Origin: UBA4416 sp038327195
GTDB taxonomy: Bacteria; Bacteroidota; Bacteroidia; B-17B0; Aurantibacillaceae
Reading direction: 5' to 3'
Assembly: GCA_038327195.1 (NCBI GenBank)
Contig: JBBQKU010000018.1
Location: forward strand, 1-64,000
Length of the DNA: 64,000 nucleotides
The notes under the pieces were generated by a model. The model made no database searches and had not been told where the DNA came from. It worked only from the letters and a program-made list of their open reading frames with translations. A program made the translations under genes and the position numbers. Numbering within the stretch: the first letter of the stretch is position 1; every line of letters starts with the position of its first letter. Below are positions 25,797-36,000 of this stretch, piece by piece.

Positions 25797-27248
25797 TTAA
25801 CCGACTGATCCTTCTAAACTAATTGCTAATAATTTTTGCGCTTCTACAGCAAACTCCATTGGTAATTTATTCAATACTTCCTTGCAATATCCGTTTACAA
25901 TTAATCCAATTGCTTTTTCATTATCGATGCCACGTTGCTTGCAATAAAATAATTGATCTTCACCAATTTTACTTGTAGTTGCTTCGTGTTCAACTACTGC
26001 TGTTTTATCTTTTATTTCTATATAAGGAAAGGTATGCGCTCCACATTTATCACCCATTAGTAAACTATCACATTGCGAAAAATTTCGAGCATTACTTGCA
26101 CCTTTTTTTATTTGTACTAATCCGCGGTAGCTATTATTACTAAAACCTGCAGATATTCCTTTTGATATAATGGTTGAGCGTGTGTTTTTACCAATATGAA
26201 TCATTTTTGTTCCTGTATCAGCTTGTTGGTAGTTGTTTGTTAAAGCAACCGAATAAAATTCTCCTACCGAATTATTTCCTTTTAAAATTACTGAAGGATA
26301 TTTCCAAGTTACGGCAGAACCAGTTTCAACTTGCGTCCAACTAATTTTAGAATTATCTTCTAAACAAATTCCACGTTTAGTTACAAAATTAAAAATCCCA
26401 CCTTTTCCATCTTTGTCGCCAGGATACCAATTTTGAACAGTACTATATTTTACTTCTGCATTTTTGTGCGTAATAATTTCTACAATGGCTGCGTGTAATT
26501 GATTTTCATCTCGTTGAGGTGCTGTGCAACCTTCTAAATAACTTACATAACTATCTTCATCAGCAACAATTAAGGTGCGTTCAAATTGACCTGTGCCACT
26601 TGCATTTATTCTGAAATATGTTGATAATTCCATTGGACAACGTACACCTTTTGGAATGTAACAAAATGAACCATCTGTAAATACAGCAGAATTTAATGCT
26701 GCGTAAAAATTGTCGGTTGGCGGAACAACCATTCCCATATATTTTTTTATTAATTCAGGATGCTCTTGAACAGCTTCACTAAATGAACAAAAAATAATTC
26801 CTTTTTCAGCTAAGGTTTCTTTAAAGGTAGTCTTTACAGAAACGCTATCAAATACAATATCAACGGCAATGTTACTTTGCACGCCGCTTAAACGTTTTTG
26901 TTCATCAATAGATATTCCTAATTTTTCAAATGTTTTTAAGAGTTCAGGATCAACTTCATCTAAACTTGCTAATTCTTTTTTTGGTTTAGGAGCCGAATAA
27001 TAAATAATGTCCTGAAAATTTGGTTTCGTATAATGTACATGAGCCCAATTTGGTTCAACCATATTTAGCCAATTACGAAACGCTTTTAATCGAAATTCGA
27101 GTAACCATTCTGGCTCATTTTTTTTTGCAGATATAAATCTAATAATGTCTTCATTCAATCCTTTTGGAGCTTCATCAGCTTCAATATTGGTTGTAAAGCC
27201 CCATTTATATTCGTTTTGTAAATGCTCTTCTACTAGTTCGTTTGCCAT
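25797..27248 (-). CDS. sufB: Fe-S cluster assembly scaffold protein SufB
   Basis: A 483-residue scaffold on which the nascent Fe-S cluster is built. Visible family blocks are WAHVHYTKPNFQDIIYYSAP, YIPKGVRCPMELSTYFRIN, SYVSYLEGCTAPQRDENQLH, NWYPGDKDGKGGIFNFVTKRG and GDKCGAHTFPYIEIKD. The conserved sulfur-handling Cys of EGCTAP and the C-terminal REGID-like segment QRGIDNEKAIGLIVNGYC are also present. Length is normal. It follows sufA by 23 bp; the downstream partner sufC is displaced by the inserted four-helix-bundle cassette. Confidence 0.97.
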   Translation of the reverse strand: MANELVEEHLQNEYKWGFTTNIEADEAPKGLNEDIIRFISAKKNEPEWLLEFRLKAFRNWLNMVEPNWAHVHYTKPNFQDIIYYSAPKPKKELASLDEVDPELLKTFEKLGISIDEQKRLSGVQSNIAVDIVFDSVSVKTTFKETLAEKGIIFCSFSEAVQEHPELIKKYMGMVVPPTDNFYAALNSAVFTDGSFCYIPKGVRCPMELSTYFRINASGTGQFERTLIVADEDSYVSYLEGCTAPQRDENQLHAAIVEIITHKNAEVKYSTVQNWYPGDKDGKGGIFNFVTKRGICLEDNSKISWTQVETGSAVTWKYPSVILKGNNSVGEFYSVALTNNYQQADTGTKMIHIGKNTRSTIISKGISAGFSNNSYRGLVQIKKGASNARNFSQCDSLLMGDKCGAHTFPYIEIKDKTAVVEHEATTSKIGEDQLFYCKQRGIDNEKAIGLIVNGYCKEVLNKLPMEFAVEAQKLLAISLEGSVG

Positions 27249-27271
27249 TTTTTTAAATCTAGAACTTTAAT

Positions 27272-27598
27272 TTACACTGAAAAACTTTCGCCACAACCGC
27301 AAGTGCGCTCAGCATTTGGATTTTTAAATACAAATCCTTTCCCATTTAATCCACCACTATAATCCAATTCTGTTCCTACTAAATATAAAAAGCTTTTACG
27401 GTCAACCACTACTTTTATTCCATTGTCTTCAAATAATTGATCGCCTTCTTTCATTATATTATCAAACACTAAATTATACATCAATCCTGAGCAACCTCCT
27501 CCATCAACACCAACACGAATAAATGTATTTTCAGGTTTATTTTCCTCCTTAATTAAATTGACAGCGTGTTCTTTTGCTGCATTGCTAACTGTTATCAT
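27272..27598 (-). CDS. sufA: Fe-S assembly A-type carrier (SufA/IscA/HesB)
   Basis: A 108-residue A-type carrier with the three conserved cysteines, one in GGGCSGLMYNL (about residue 36) and two in RTCGCGESF near the C terminus. A-type proteins accept a cluster from the scaffold and hand it to target enzymes. It is the promoter-proximal gene of the suf operon. Orthology to SufA, as opposed to ErpA or IscA, is based on operon position rather than sequence alone. A good Bacteroidota promoter lies 68 bp upstream. No IscR-like regulator gene is adjacent. Confidence 0.92.
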   Translation of the reverse strand: MITVSNAAKEHAVNLIKEENKPENTFIRVGVDGGGCSGLMYNLVFDNIMKEGDQLFEDNGIKVVVDRKSFLYLVGTELDYSGGLNGKGFVFKNPNAERTCGCGESFSV

Positions 27599-27665
27599 TT
27601 CTGTAAAGTGTTAGTTATTAGTTATTTGTGCCTTATTCTTAATTAGATTAATTCTAATATAAGCA

Positions 27666-27697
27666 CAAAAATACCACTTTTAAGGTATATTTGCAAA
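27666..27697 (-). promoter_or_regulatory. suf operon promoter
   Basis: Read on the minus strand, TTTG (27694-27697) and TATTTTTG (27666-27673) are separated by 20 bp and match the Bacteroidota consensus. The start of transcription should be near 27660, giving a leader of about 60 bases. Confidence 0.7.
27686..27693 (+). promoter_or_regulatory. -7 element for the RDD gene, abutting the suf promoter
   Basis: TATATTTG matches TAnnTTTG on the plus strand. It abuts the -33 box of the divergent suf promoter, so the two promoters would compete for polymerase. No clear plus-strand -33 TTG is visible. Confidence 0.5.
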
Positions 27698-27755
27698 TAA
27701 ATTTACATATGTTTCATGCCTGCTTTTTAAACCTATCTTTAATAAAATATGTTCT

Positions 27756-28367
27756 ATGAATAAAACTAAGATTACAGAAATTAGAGAGACTTATACGGTT
27801 AAGTCCATAATAAAAGGTGAAGGATTAGCTATAGATGGAACAAAATTTGAAAACATAACTTCTGTAAGATTTAAACCAGTAGCAACGGTTGAAGGTGGTG
27901 CACGTTTTTGGCATTATATATTAGATACAATTATTTATAATGGATTTGCAACGATTGTTGGTGTTCCAATTGTTTTATTATTAGTATTTCTAGGAGTTGA
28001 TATAAGCATGTTAACTGATGAAAGCGTGGCTGGTAATTTACTTGATAGAATGGTGTCTTGGTTAATTTTATATCCTGGTTATTATATTTTATTTGAATCT
28101 ACATTACAAAGTACGCCGGGTAAATTAATTTTAGGAAGAATTGTTGTGGATGAATATGGCGAAAAGCCATCATTCATGACTATTGTTAAACGTTCTTATA
28201 TAAGAATTATTCCTTTCGAAACTTTTTCTTGTTTTTCTGGACTTGGCTGGCATGATTCATGGAGCGAAACAATGGTTATAAGAAAAAAAGATTTAGAAGA
28301 ACTTAAATTGGCGCTTAAAGTTCAAGAATTTGATGCTGAATCAAATATAAATGAGCAAAAAATATAA
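27756..28367 (+). CDS. RDD family membrane protein
   Basis: A 203-residue protein. A soluble N-terminal 45 residues leads into the RDD domain: GARFWHYILDTIIYNG contains the R and D residues that name the family. Two or three membrane helices follow (about 55-80, 95-115 and 125-150), with STPGKLILGRIVVDEYG between helices. RDD proteins are poorly understood; some are implicated in ion or compatible-solute exchange. It is divergent from the suf operon, and panD starts 23 bp downstream on the same strand. Confidence 0.82.
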   Translation: MNKTKITEIRETYTVKSIIKGEGLAIDGTKFENITSVRFKPVATVEGGARFWHYILDTIIYNGFATIVGVPIVLLLVFLGVDISMLTDESVAGNLLDRMVSWLILYPGYYILFESTLQSTPGKLILGRIVVDEYGEKPSFMTIVKRSYIRIIPFETFSCFSGLGWHDSWSETMVIRKKDLEELKLALKVQEFDAESNINEQKI

Positions 28368-28390
28368 TATAGTTTTATTACATTTACGCC

Positions 28391-28741
28391 ATGCAAATTC
28401 AAGTAATGAAATCGAAGCTACATTGTGTAACTGTTACACAGGCTGAGTTAGATTATATAGGTAGTGTTTCAATTGATGAAGATTTAATGGACGCCGCAAA
28501 TTTAATAGAGAATGAACAAGTACATATCTTAGATAAGAATAATGGTAACCGCTTTATAACCTATGTTATCAAAGGTAAAAGAGGCAGTGGTGTTATTTGT
28601 TTAAATGGACCAGCTGCTAAGCTAGTAAATTTGGGAGATGTTGTCATAATTATTTCATATGCTAGTATGGATTTTGAAATGGCGAAGACCTTTAGGCCTT
28701 GGGTTATTTTTCCGGATACCGAAACAAATAAATTAAAATAA
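28391..28741 (+). CDS. panD: Aspartate 1-decarboxylase proenzyme
   Basis: PanD makes beta-alanine for pantothenate. The 116-residue proenzyme shows the self-cleavage site Gly24-Ser25 in YIGSVSIDEDLMDAA; cleavage turns Ser25 into the catalytic pyruvoyl group. FITYVIKGKRGSGVICLNGPAA holds substrate-binding residues and is conserved. Length is standard. It lies between the RDD gene and a flippase-like gene, 5 bp from the latter, so the three are probably one transcript. CoaX in this window acts later in the same CoA pathway. Confidence 0.96.
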   Translation: MQIQVMKSKLHCVTVTQAELDYIGSVSIDEDLMDAANLIENEQVHILDKNNGNRFITYVIKGKRGSGVICLNGPAAKLVNLGDVVIIISYASMDFEMAKTFRPWVIFPDTETNKLK

Positions 28742-28746
28742 TTATA

Positions 28747-29760
28747 GTGAAAAAAAACACTAAATCAATCATTCAATTTGTAATATTACTTAGTGTAGGT
28801 GTTTTATTAGCTTGGCTTTCTATTAAATCTGTTTGGGCAGAGAAAGATAAAATTATTGAATCATTTCAAACCGCGAATTATTTTTGGGTTTTTATTTCCA
28901 TTGTAATTGCTTTGCTTAGCCATTATTTAAGGGCGTTTCGCTGGAACTATTTGTTAAAACCACTTGGGCACCAAGTAAAACCATTAAATTCTATGGGTGC
29001 TGTTTTAGTTGGTTATTTTGCAAATTATGGAATTCCTCGTATGGGCGAAATCACACGCTGTACCTTAGTCACAAAGTATGATAAAGTTCCTTTTGAAATA
29101 GCTTTAGGTACCGTGATAACAGAAAGAATTGTAGACACATTATTACTGTTGGTTATTTTTGTTTTAACTTTATTTGCACAGTTTTCTCAATTAAAAGATT
29201 TAACAGCTACTTATTTTTTAAATCCTTTAATGCTCAAGTTAGATGGAATAACTGAACATCCTTTAAAATTAATTGTCTTAATATCTGTTTTTGTTTTTAC
29301 ATTCTTGTTCTTTTATATTTTCAGGAAAAAGATTTCTAATTTATTAAACAGTAAATTCGGAACTATTATTCAAGGTTTTGGAAAAGGCTTAAGTTCTATA
29401 AAGGATATTGAAAAAAAATTCCAATTTATTGCATTGAGTATCGCTATTTGGGCGTGCTATTTTTATAGTTTATATGTTTGCTTTTTTGCTTTTACTGGCA
29501 CTTCAAATTTAGGTCATTCCGAATGTTTGGTATTAATGCTGTTTGGTACATTTGGTGTTGTGTTTTCGCCTGGCGGTTTAGGTGCATATCCAGCTATTAT
29601 TACCAGTTTATTATTGTTTTATGGTATTGAAAAAATACCAGCTTTTGCATTTCCTTGGATGGCTTGGACATCTCAGTTTATTTTAATTGTTGTGCTTGGT
29701 GTGTTAAGTTTAATATTACTTCCATTAATTAATAAAGAAAAAACGGATGTTGTTTCATAA
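28747..29760 (+). CDS. Flippase-like integral membrane protein (UPF0104 / LPG synthase TM family)
   Basis: A 337-residue protein with about eight membrane helices. It belongs to the family that contains the membrane domain of lysylphosphatidylglycerol synthase: HYLRAFRWNYLLKPLG, NYGIPRMGEITRCTLV and GVVFSPGGLGAYPAIITSLLLF are the diagnostic blocks. Stand-alone members are thought to move lipids or lipid-linked sugars. The start is a GTG, 5 bp after panD. Its last 14 bp overlap the start of rfaE2, which couples it to heptose metabolism and supports a role in envelope glycolipids. Confidence 0.82.
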   Translation: MKKNTKSIIQFVILLSVGVLLAWLSIKSVWAEKDKIIESFQTANYFWVFISIVIALLSHYLRAFRWNYLLKPLGHQVKPLNSMGAVLVGYFANYGIPRMGEITRCTLVTKYDKVPFEIALGTVITERIVDTLLLLVIFVLTLFAQFSQLKDLTATYFLNPLMLKLDGITEHPLKLIVLISVFVFTFLFFYIFRKKISNLLNSKFGTIIQGFGKGLSSIKDIEKKFQFIALSIAIWACYFYSLYVCFFAFTGTSNLGHSECLVLMLFGTFGVVFSPGGLGAYPAIITSLLLFYGIEKIPAFAFPWMAWTSQFILIVVLGVLSLILLPLINKEKTDVVS

Positions 29761-30232
29761 CAAATTATTTTCGAAACTTTATACTAAAGAATCCATTTCA
29801 TCTGTGATTAAGGATTGGAAAAATAACAATCAAAAAATTGTGTTTACAAATGGATGTTTCGATATTTTGCATCGTGGACATGTTGAATATTTAGCAAAAG
29901 CAAAAGATTTAGGTGATAAATTAATTATCGGTTTAAATACAGACGATTCAGTAAAACGACTGGGTAAATCACCTGAACGCCCTATAAATAATGAAGAAAC
30001 AAGAGCTATCGTGTTATCAGCTTTAGAATGTGTGGATGCCATTATTTTATTTAATGAAGATACACCTTTACAATTAATAGAATTTATTTTACCAAATGTC
30101 CTAGTAAAAGGTAGCGATTATCAAATAGAAAATATTGTAGGCTATAAAGTAGTAACAGAAAATGGCGGTGAAGTAAAAACCATCGATTTTGTTGAAGGAT
30201 TTTCTACTACCAGTATTTTAAAAAAGTTGTAA
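29747..30232 (+). CDS. rfaE2: D-glycero-beta-D-manno-heptose 1-phosphate adenylyltransferase
   Basis: A 161-residue cytidylyltransferase-fold enzyme equal to the C-terminal half of HldE. It joins AMP to heptose-1-phosphate to give ADP-heptose for lipopolysaccharide core. Motifs are TNGCFDILHRGHVEYLAKAK with the HxGH signature (HRGH) and LVKGSDYQIENIVG. The gene overlaps the preceding flippase-like gene by 14 bp. No adjacent hldA, gmhA or gmhB is seen; a PfkB-family kinase gene converges on it. It shares a bidirectional terminator with that kinase gene. Confidence 0.92.
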   Translation: MLFHNKLFSKLYTKESISSVIKDWKNNNQKIVFTNGCFDILHRGHVEYLAKAKDLGDKLIIGLNTDDSVKRLGKSPERPINNEETRAIVLSALECVDAIILFNEDTPLQLIEFILPNVLVKGSDYQIENIVGYKVVTENGGEVKTIDFVEGFSTTSILKKL

Positions 30233-30389
30233 ACTCTTTCATAATTTTATTTTGTTATCACTAATACAAAATGGCTAGTTATTCAGAACTGGATTTAGCA
30301 TTTCATTCCTAATTTTTATTACAAAGTCTATGGAACTTGTTAAGTGAGATTAACATTATTCTATCTTTCAAGCGAATTTGATACTATAA

Positions 30390-30424
30390 AAAAAGGCTTA
30401 GTGAAAATTTCACTAAGCCTTTTT
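30390..30424. terminator. Bidirectional terminator between rfaE2 and PfkB kinase genes
   Basis: A 17-bp perfect stem (30390-30406 with 30408-30424) around a single-base centre has core GGCTTAGTGAAA and A/T runs on both sides. The 157 bp before it (30233-30389) hold no other signal I can see. Confidence 0.9.
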
Positions 30425-30442
30425 ATAAAAATGAATAAAAAA

Positions 30443-31366
30443 TTATACTAAAGAAATATCAAATTGAACAAGGTCAATAAATTCTTGTACTCTATTATTT
30501 ACATCTTTATCAGATAATCCAATTAAACGCTCTGTTCCAAATTTTTCAACTGTAAAACTTGCCATAGCCGAACCAAAAATAATAGCACGTTTCATGTTTT
30601 CAAAGCTAATATCACCCGTTTTTGCTAAATAACCAATAAATCCACCAGCAAAACTATCGCCTGCGCCAGTTGGGTCAAATACATCTTCTAAAGGTAATGC
30701 TGGAGCAAAAAACACTTCTTCTTTATTAAATAATAAAGCACCATGTTCTCCCTTTTTAATAACTAATACTTTTGGACCCATGGTTAATATTTTTTGAGCC
30801 GCCTTTACTAACGAATATTCTCCAGATAATTGACGAGCTTCAGAATCGTTAATCGTTAAAACATCAATTTCTTTTAATGTTTTCATTAATTCTTCCATTG
30901 CAATATCCATCCAAAAGTTCATAGTATCTAATACAATTAGCTTAGGACGCTTTGTTAACTGATTTAATACCTTTTGCTGAACAATTGGCATTAAGTTGCC
31001 TAACATTAAAAAATCAACTTGTTTACTTTGTTCTGGAACAATTGGATCAAAGTTTTCTAATACATTTAACTGGGTTTCAAGTGTATCTCTCGAATTCATA
31101 TCATTATGATAACGTCCGCTCCAAAAAAACGATTTTTCACCCTTTTTAATTTGTAAACCCGTAATATCAGTTCCTTGTTTTTTTAATATTTCTAAAAAAT
31201 CAGTTGGAAAATCGTCTCCAACTACGGATACTAGGCTAATATCTTTGTGAAAATAAGAAGACGCTAGAGCAATGTAACTTGCAGCCCCTCCAACTATTTT
31301 ATCGGTTTTGCCAAAAGGTGTTTCTATGGCATCAAATGCAACGGTACCTACTACTAAAAGACTCAT
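30443..31366 (-). CDS. PfkB-family sugar kinase
   Basis: A 307-residue ribokinase/PfkB-fold kinase. Blocks are the N-terminal VGTVAFDAIETPFG, the glycine-rich GGAASYIALASSYF, and the C-terminal signature DPTGAGDSFAGGFIGYLA with the catalytic Asp. Bacteroidota annotate it as a sugar or nucleoside kinase. Because it converges on rfaE2, a role as heptose-7-phosphate kinase (RfaE1-like) is conceivable, but the sequence alone does not show it and it lacks the typical HldA start. It is a single leftward gene sharing a terminator with rfaE2. Confidence 0.85.
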   Translation of the reverse strand: MSLLVVGTVAFDAIETPFGKTDKIVGGAASYIALASSYFHKDISLVSVVGDDFPTDFLEILKKQGTDITGLQIKKGEKSFFWSGRYHNDMNSRDTLETQLNVLENFDPIVPEQSKQVDFLMLGNLMPIVQQKVLNQLTKRPKLIVLDTMNFWMDIAMEELMKTLKEIDVLTINDSEARQLSGEYSLVKAAQKILTMGPKVLVIKKGEHGALLFNKEEVFFAPALPLEDVFDPTGAGDSFAGGFIGYLAKTGDISFENMKRAIIFGSAMASFTVEKFGTERLIGLSDKDVNNRVQEFIDLVQFDISLV

Positions 31367-31400
31367 AATTTAAATTGGTTTAATTTTTTTTACAAATATA

Positions 31401-31431
31401 TTGTTTATTTATAAAATATGTATTAAATTTG
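31401..31431 (+). promoter_or_regulatory. Promoter of tRNA-Asn
   Basis: TTG at 31401-31403 and TAAATTTG at 31424-31431, separated by 20 bp, form a close match to the Bacteroidota consensus. Confidence 0.75.
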
Positions 31432-31453
31432 CCCTCCTTTTAGAGGAAAAGAT

Positions 31454-31527
31454 TCCTTCTTAGCTCAGCTGGTTAGAGCACATGACTGTTAATCATGGGG
31501 TCCCTGGTTCGAGTCCAGGAGAGGGAG
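31454..31527 (+). tRNA. tRNA-Asn (anticodon GTT)
   Basis: The acceptor stem TCCTTCT pairs with AGAGGGA. The anticodon arm is CATGA-CTGTTAA-TCATG with anticodon GTT. The D arm contains AGCTCAGCTGGTTAGAGC and the T arm contains GGTTCGAGTCC. A terminator follows within a few bases. Confidence 0.97.
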
Positions 31528-31530
31528 CAA

Positions 31531-31557
31531 AAGCCACCAATGTCGGGTGGCTTTTTT
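31531..31557 (+). terminator. Terminator after tRNA-Asn
   Basis: AAGCCACC (31531-31538) pairs with GGTGGCTT (31546-31553), followed by a T run. Between here and the next start codon (31826) there are 268 bp in which I see no convincing gene or signal. Confidence 0.88.
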
Positions 31558-31825
31558 TATGCTTTAAACATTTGGGTAAAGAATCCCATTTTTTGAACAT
31601 TATAAACTGCAATTTTTTGCTGCTTAGGCTTTAATAAAAATTTGCTAAGATTTATCCGACCTTAACTATCAATAATCGACGAAGTAAAAAAGTTGGCTAT
31701 CCTTTAGCCTTCGAACTATTTTATTATTTAATCGAAGAATTTCAATATTAAAATGTAATAATAAATAATACTTAGTTTTTTTGATTTGAATTAAACCTTT
31801 AATAAAATGGGTAGTCAAATTGAAA

Positions 31826-32923
31826 ATGGCATTAAATCCTCGTATACTTATTTTAGCTGATATCAACTCTTCTCATACTCAAAAATGGGTTGATAGTTTA
31901 TTAAAAGACGATTTTGAAATAGGAATATTTTCTTTTAACAATTGTGAGTCAAATAAATATAGGAATGAAAGTAATATTACCATTTTGCACAAAGCTAACA
32001 GCTTTAGTAATATGTCTTTTTTATCAAAGATTTCATATTTTTTATTATTTCCCAAACTTTTAGTTAGTATTTTAAAATTTAAACCCACTGTTATTCATGC
32101 GCATTATGCTAGTAGTTATGGTTTTATAGGCGCGTTAACTTTTTTTAAACCATTTATTGTTTCTGCTTGGGGAAGCGATGTGATGGAGTTTCCTAAGAAA
32201 AACTTTTTACAAAAAATAATGTTGAAGTTTGTATTATGGAGAGCAGATAAAATATGTGTTACTTCTACTGTTTTAAAAGAGGAGCTAGAAAAGTATACTT
32301 CAAAGCAGGCTTTTATTATTCCTTTTGGTGTGAATTTAAATTTATTTTATTCTAAACGCGATCATACTAAATCTAAAGATTTTGTATTTGGTTGCACTAA
32401 ATTTTTAGAAAAAATCTATAATATTGATAGAGTTGTTTTAGCATTTAATTTGTTGGTGAATAAATATCCTAATTTGGAGTTGAAATTAAAGTTGGTTGGA
32501 AGTGGCTCTGAAAAAGAAAATATTGAATCATTAATTAAACGATATAATTTAAATTCAAAAATCATTATGGTTGGAAGAGTTTCTCATGATCAAATTCCAG
32601 AACACTTAAACTCTTTAGATGTATTAATTAATGTTTCTGAAATTGAAAGTTTTGGAGTAAGTGTTGCAGAGGCAATGGCTTGTAAAATTCCTGTAATTGT
32701 AAGTAATGCTAGTGGTTTTAAAGATTTAATTCCAAACGAAACCGTTGGATTAATAACCAAGTCAACAACGGTTGAAGATATTTTTATTGCGATGGAAATT
32801 TATTTACTAAATAATGAACTTCGATTTCTGCATGCAAAAAATGCCTATGAGCGTATTAGTCTTTTATTCAATTGGAAAACAAGTGTCAATAAAATGGAAG
32901 ATTTGTATTTAGATTATTTATAA
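31826..32923 (+). CDS. GT4-family glycosyltransferase
   Basis: A 365-residue retaining glycosyltransferase of the GT-B fold. The N-terminal Rossmann half starts ILADINSSHTQKWVDSLL and includes VIHAHYASSYGFIGAL. The C-terminal half has the GT4 E-x7-E region, EIESFGVSVAEAMACKIPVI. A TTG six bases upstream could also start the frame, but the ATG at 31826 gives the usual spacing to the first strand. Acceptor and donor are unknown; surface polysaccharide or glycoprotein sugars are likely. It stands alone between tRNA-Asn and the convergent DUF2723 gene, with a strong bidirectional terminator after it. Confidence 0.85.
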   Translation: MALNPRILILADINSSHTQKWVDSLLKDDFEIGIFSFNNCESNKYRNESNITILHKANSFSNMSFLSKISYFLLFPKLLVSILKFKPTVIHAHYASSYGFIGALTFFKPFIVSAWGSDVMEFPKKNFLQKIMLKFVLWRADKICVTSTVLKEELEKYTSKQAFIIPFGVNLNLFYSKRDHTKSKDFVFGCTKFLEKIYNIDRVVLAFNLLVNKYPNLELKLKLVGSGSEKENIESLIKRYNLNSKIIMVGRVSHDQIPEHLNSLDVLINVSEIESFGVSVAEAMACKIPVIVSNASGFKDLIPNETVGLITKSTTVEDIFIAMEIYLLNNELRFLHAKNAYERISLLFNWKTSVNKMEDLYLDYL

Positions 32924-32960
32924 TCTTTTTTGTTTGATTAGTTTGTTGTTTAATTAATCA

Positions 32961-32993
32961 AAAAAGGCACGCTAATTATCAGCGTGCCTTTTT
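32961..32993. terminator. Bidirectional terminator
   Basis: AAAAAGGCACGCT (32961-32973) pairs with AGCGTGCCTTTTT (32981-32993) around a 7-base loop, between convergent genes. Confidence 0.9.
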
Positions 32994-33010
32994 AATTAAT
33001 ATTAAATTAT

Positions 33011-36000
33011 TTATTGCATCACAGGTTGTCCCTGTTGTTCTTGCGGCATCAATTCTTCCATTGGTACGTTTGCTGTTAAACGTTTCATTAATTCTTTAGA
33101 ATAGGCGTCTTGTTTAAATTGCTCAGCAAGCATAGTTAAACGACGCATAATTTCTTTTGATTGACCAATTTCACGGTTAAATGAAGCACGGTGAACAGAT
33201 TTTTGTTTGTTGTACACTTTTAAATCATTTTCAAAAATATCAAATAATTGCGTTGATAATTTCATGGCTTTATCCATTTTACCTAATTGGTAATAACCAG
33301 CAATAATTGTATAAAGAGTTGCTTCAAAACGCACATTTGAATCTGGCATTTTTTCTAAACATAAATCAAGTACTTTTTCAGCCTTAGCTTTTTGTCCCTT
33401 GTTAATTAAAGCACTCGCTAAGGTTGCCATTTGCATACGCATATTAGATGCCATGCGGGTACAGTTTTCATCTAAACTAACACCTGGTTTATCCAAGCCG
33501 CCCCATTCAAATTTCATAATGTTATCATACATGATATCTGTTTTTACACGACCACCTTGTTGCATTTCATCTTGAGTATTTTTAATAGGAACTAAACGAT
33601 ATGCTAATCCTTCTAATTGGAAATAATCTTCTAAGCCTAAATAAGCTTCAGCCCCAGTAGTTACAGCAAAATAAATTGGACGTTTCCAATCGTTGTGAGC
33701 AATTAAATCTAAAACCATTAAATCATTTTTAGTTAAATAAGAACGACCAATTGTCCATTTAATAGTTTTTGTTAATCGAGCTGTATCTTTTACTGAGATA
33801 ACTTTATTTTTCATTACTTGATTAGAATCTACATTAACATAAAAAGATGTGGCAGGAATAAAATCATAATATTTACCTCCGTTTTCAAATTTGTTATTAA
33901 TGTCATCCGATTCAACAAACTCAATTGCCTTTTTTAAGTTAAATGGCCCTGAATTTTTATCCATTAAATAGACTACTTCACGTTTATTTTGAACTAATTT
34001 TTCTGGCGCAATTGTAAAAGGCACAGGAGCCGATTCATATGCAGCTCTTCGTGTTTGAGCAATATACCAATCTGTTTGTAGTAAGCTTAAGTTTACTACT
34101 CTTACATCTGTTCTAATACCTTCTACTTCTTGAGCATACCAAAGTGGGAATGTATCGTTATCTCCATTTGTAAATAGTATGGCATTTGGTGCACATGAAT
34201 TTAAATAATTAACTGCAAAATCTCTGCTCATTGTTCTTTTAGAACGGTTATGATCTCCCCAACCTTCTGATGCCATCAGTGTAGGAATAATTAAACCAAT
34301 AATGGTAGCTAATAAAACAGCAGTTTTAGCATTTGTTTTTGACGCTAAAAAATTAAAAATAAATAATACTCCTAATCCTATCCATATGGCAAAGGCGTAA
34401 AAAGATGCAACATAAGCATAATCACGTTCACGAGGTTGATAAGGATATTGATTTAAATAAAATACTACAGCTAATCCGTTTAATAAAAACAACAAAGCCA
34501 CAACCCACATATCTTCTTTGTTAGATTGATACATGAATAACATCCCTAATAAACCTAAGATAAATGGCAAGCCATAAAAGGAATTACTCGCTAAATTATT
34601 AGATGTATTGTGTGGTTCAAAAGCTGTATCTGTATCAAGAATAAAATCATCAAATCCTTTAATACCAGTTTTCCAGTTTCCTTCTAAAGGATTTCCGTTT
34701 AAACCCTGTATATCATTTTGTCTTCCTATGAAATTCCATGCAAAATAACGCAAATACATATATTTTACTTGGTAGCTGATAAAATAATTTAAGTTAGCTC
34801 CAAATGTAGGAATTTGAACTTCTTCCATTTCTCCGGTACGGTCATTCATTTTAGTTTTTGTTTTGTGATGATTTGCTACATCACCCCAATATCTATAGGC
34901 AGCTTCGTGATTGCCTTGCTGACTCCACATACGAGGAAAAACAGTACAATATTCATCTTCATAAACAGGAACTGATTTTTTACGATCATCTGTTACTAAG
35001 TATTTTTTTGATTTTTCGTCTTTCGCATAAATTGGATCTCTATCTCCAAAAGTACTTTGTGATTTTGTTGGAGCATTGTAATATTGACCATAAGTTAAAG
35101 GCCAATCTCCATATTGCTCACGATTTAAATACGATAACATCGTAATTGCATTTTCAGGATCATTCTCATCCATTGGTGTATTTGCTTGTGAACGAATAAT
35201 TAAAACGAAGAAAGAAGAGTAGCCAATTAATAGGGTTGTAAAACTTACTAAAATAACATTTAGTGTATTAATGTTTTTAGTTTTTAAATAATTGATTCCG
35301 TATAAAAATCCACCTAATACAAGCGCTCTTGTAATTAATGAACTAGCACCATTTCCTGAAATAGTTATGATTGCAACAAATATGATGGCAGTATAGAATC
35401 CTAATTTGTAAAAAGATTCTTTTTTATTTACTGTATAAGCAATTAATGAAGAAAGTACAATAATTAATAAAACAAAATACAGCATAGAACCAATATTGAA
35501 GCCCATTCCTAATTTATTTACAAAAAATACTTCGTAGTCAGCTGCAAATTTTACAATTTTAGGAATCATGATATTTTGAATTCCACCTAATAATATTAAT
35601 GAAATGAAGCCTGTAACAAAAAATGATTTCCAAGTAAAAGGATATTTCTTAAAATAATAAATGAAACAAATTGCAGGAATAGCAAGTAAATTAAGTAAAT
35701 GGACACCAATTGATAAGCCCATTAAATAAGCAATTAATACCAACCAACGCATAGAACCTGTTGGGTTTGTAGTATCTTCCTCTTCCCATTTTAAAATAGC
35801 CCAAAACACTAATGCTGTAAAAAAGGATGACATGGCATAAACCTCTCCTTCAACTGCCGAAAACCAAAATGAATCAGAAAATGTGTAGGCTAAACCACCA
35901 ACAACACCAGCCGCTAAAACAGCCCATTGTTTAACTGAATTGAATTCTTGTCCTTTTTTTACAATAGATTTTATTCCAATTCGAGTAATACTCCAAAACA

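Noticed and set aside
31669..31866. 65-residue minus-strand frame near the glycosyltransferase start
   Set aside because: It has no recognisable domain, is AT-rich low-complexity in composition and overlaps the start of a well-supported gene.
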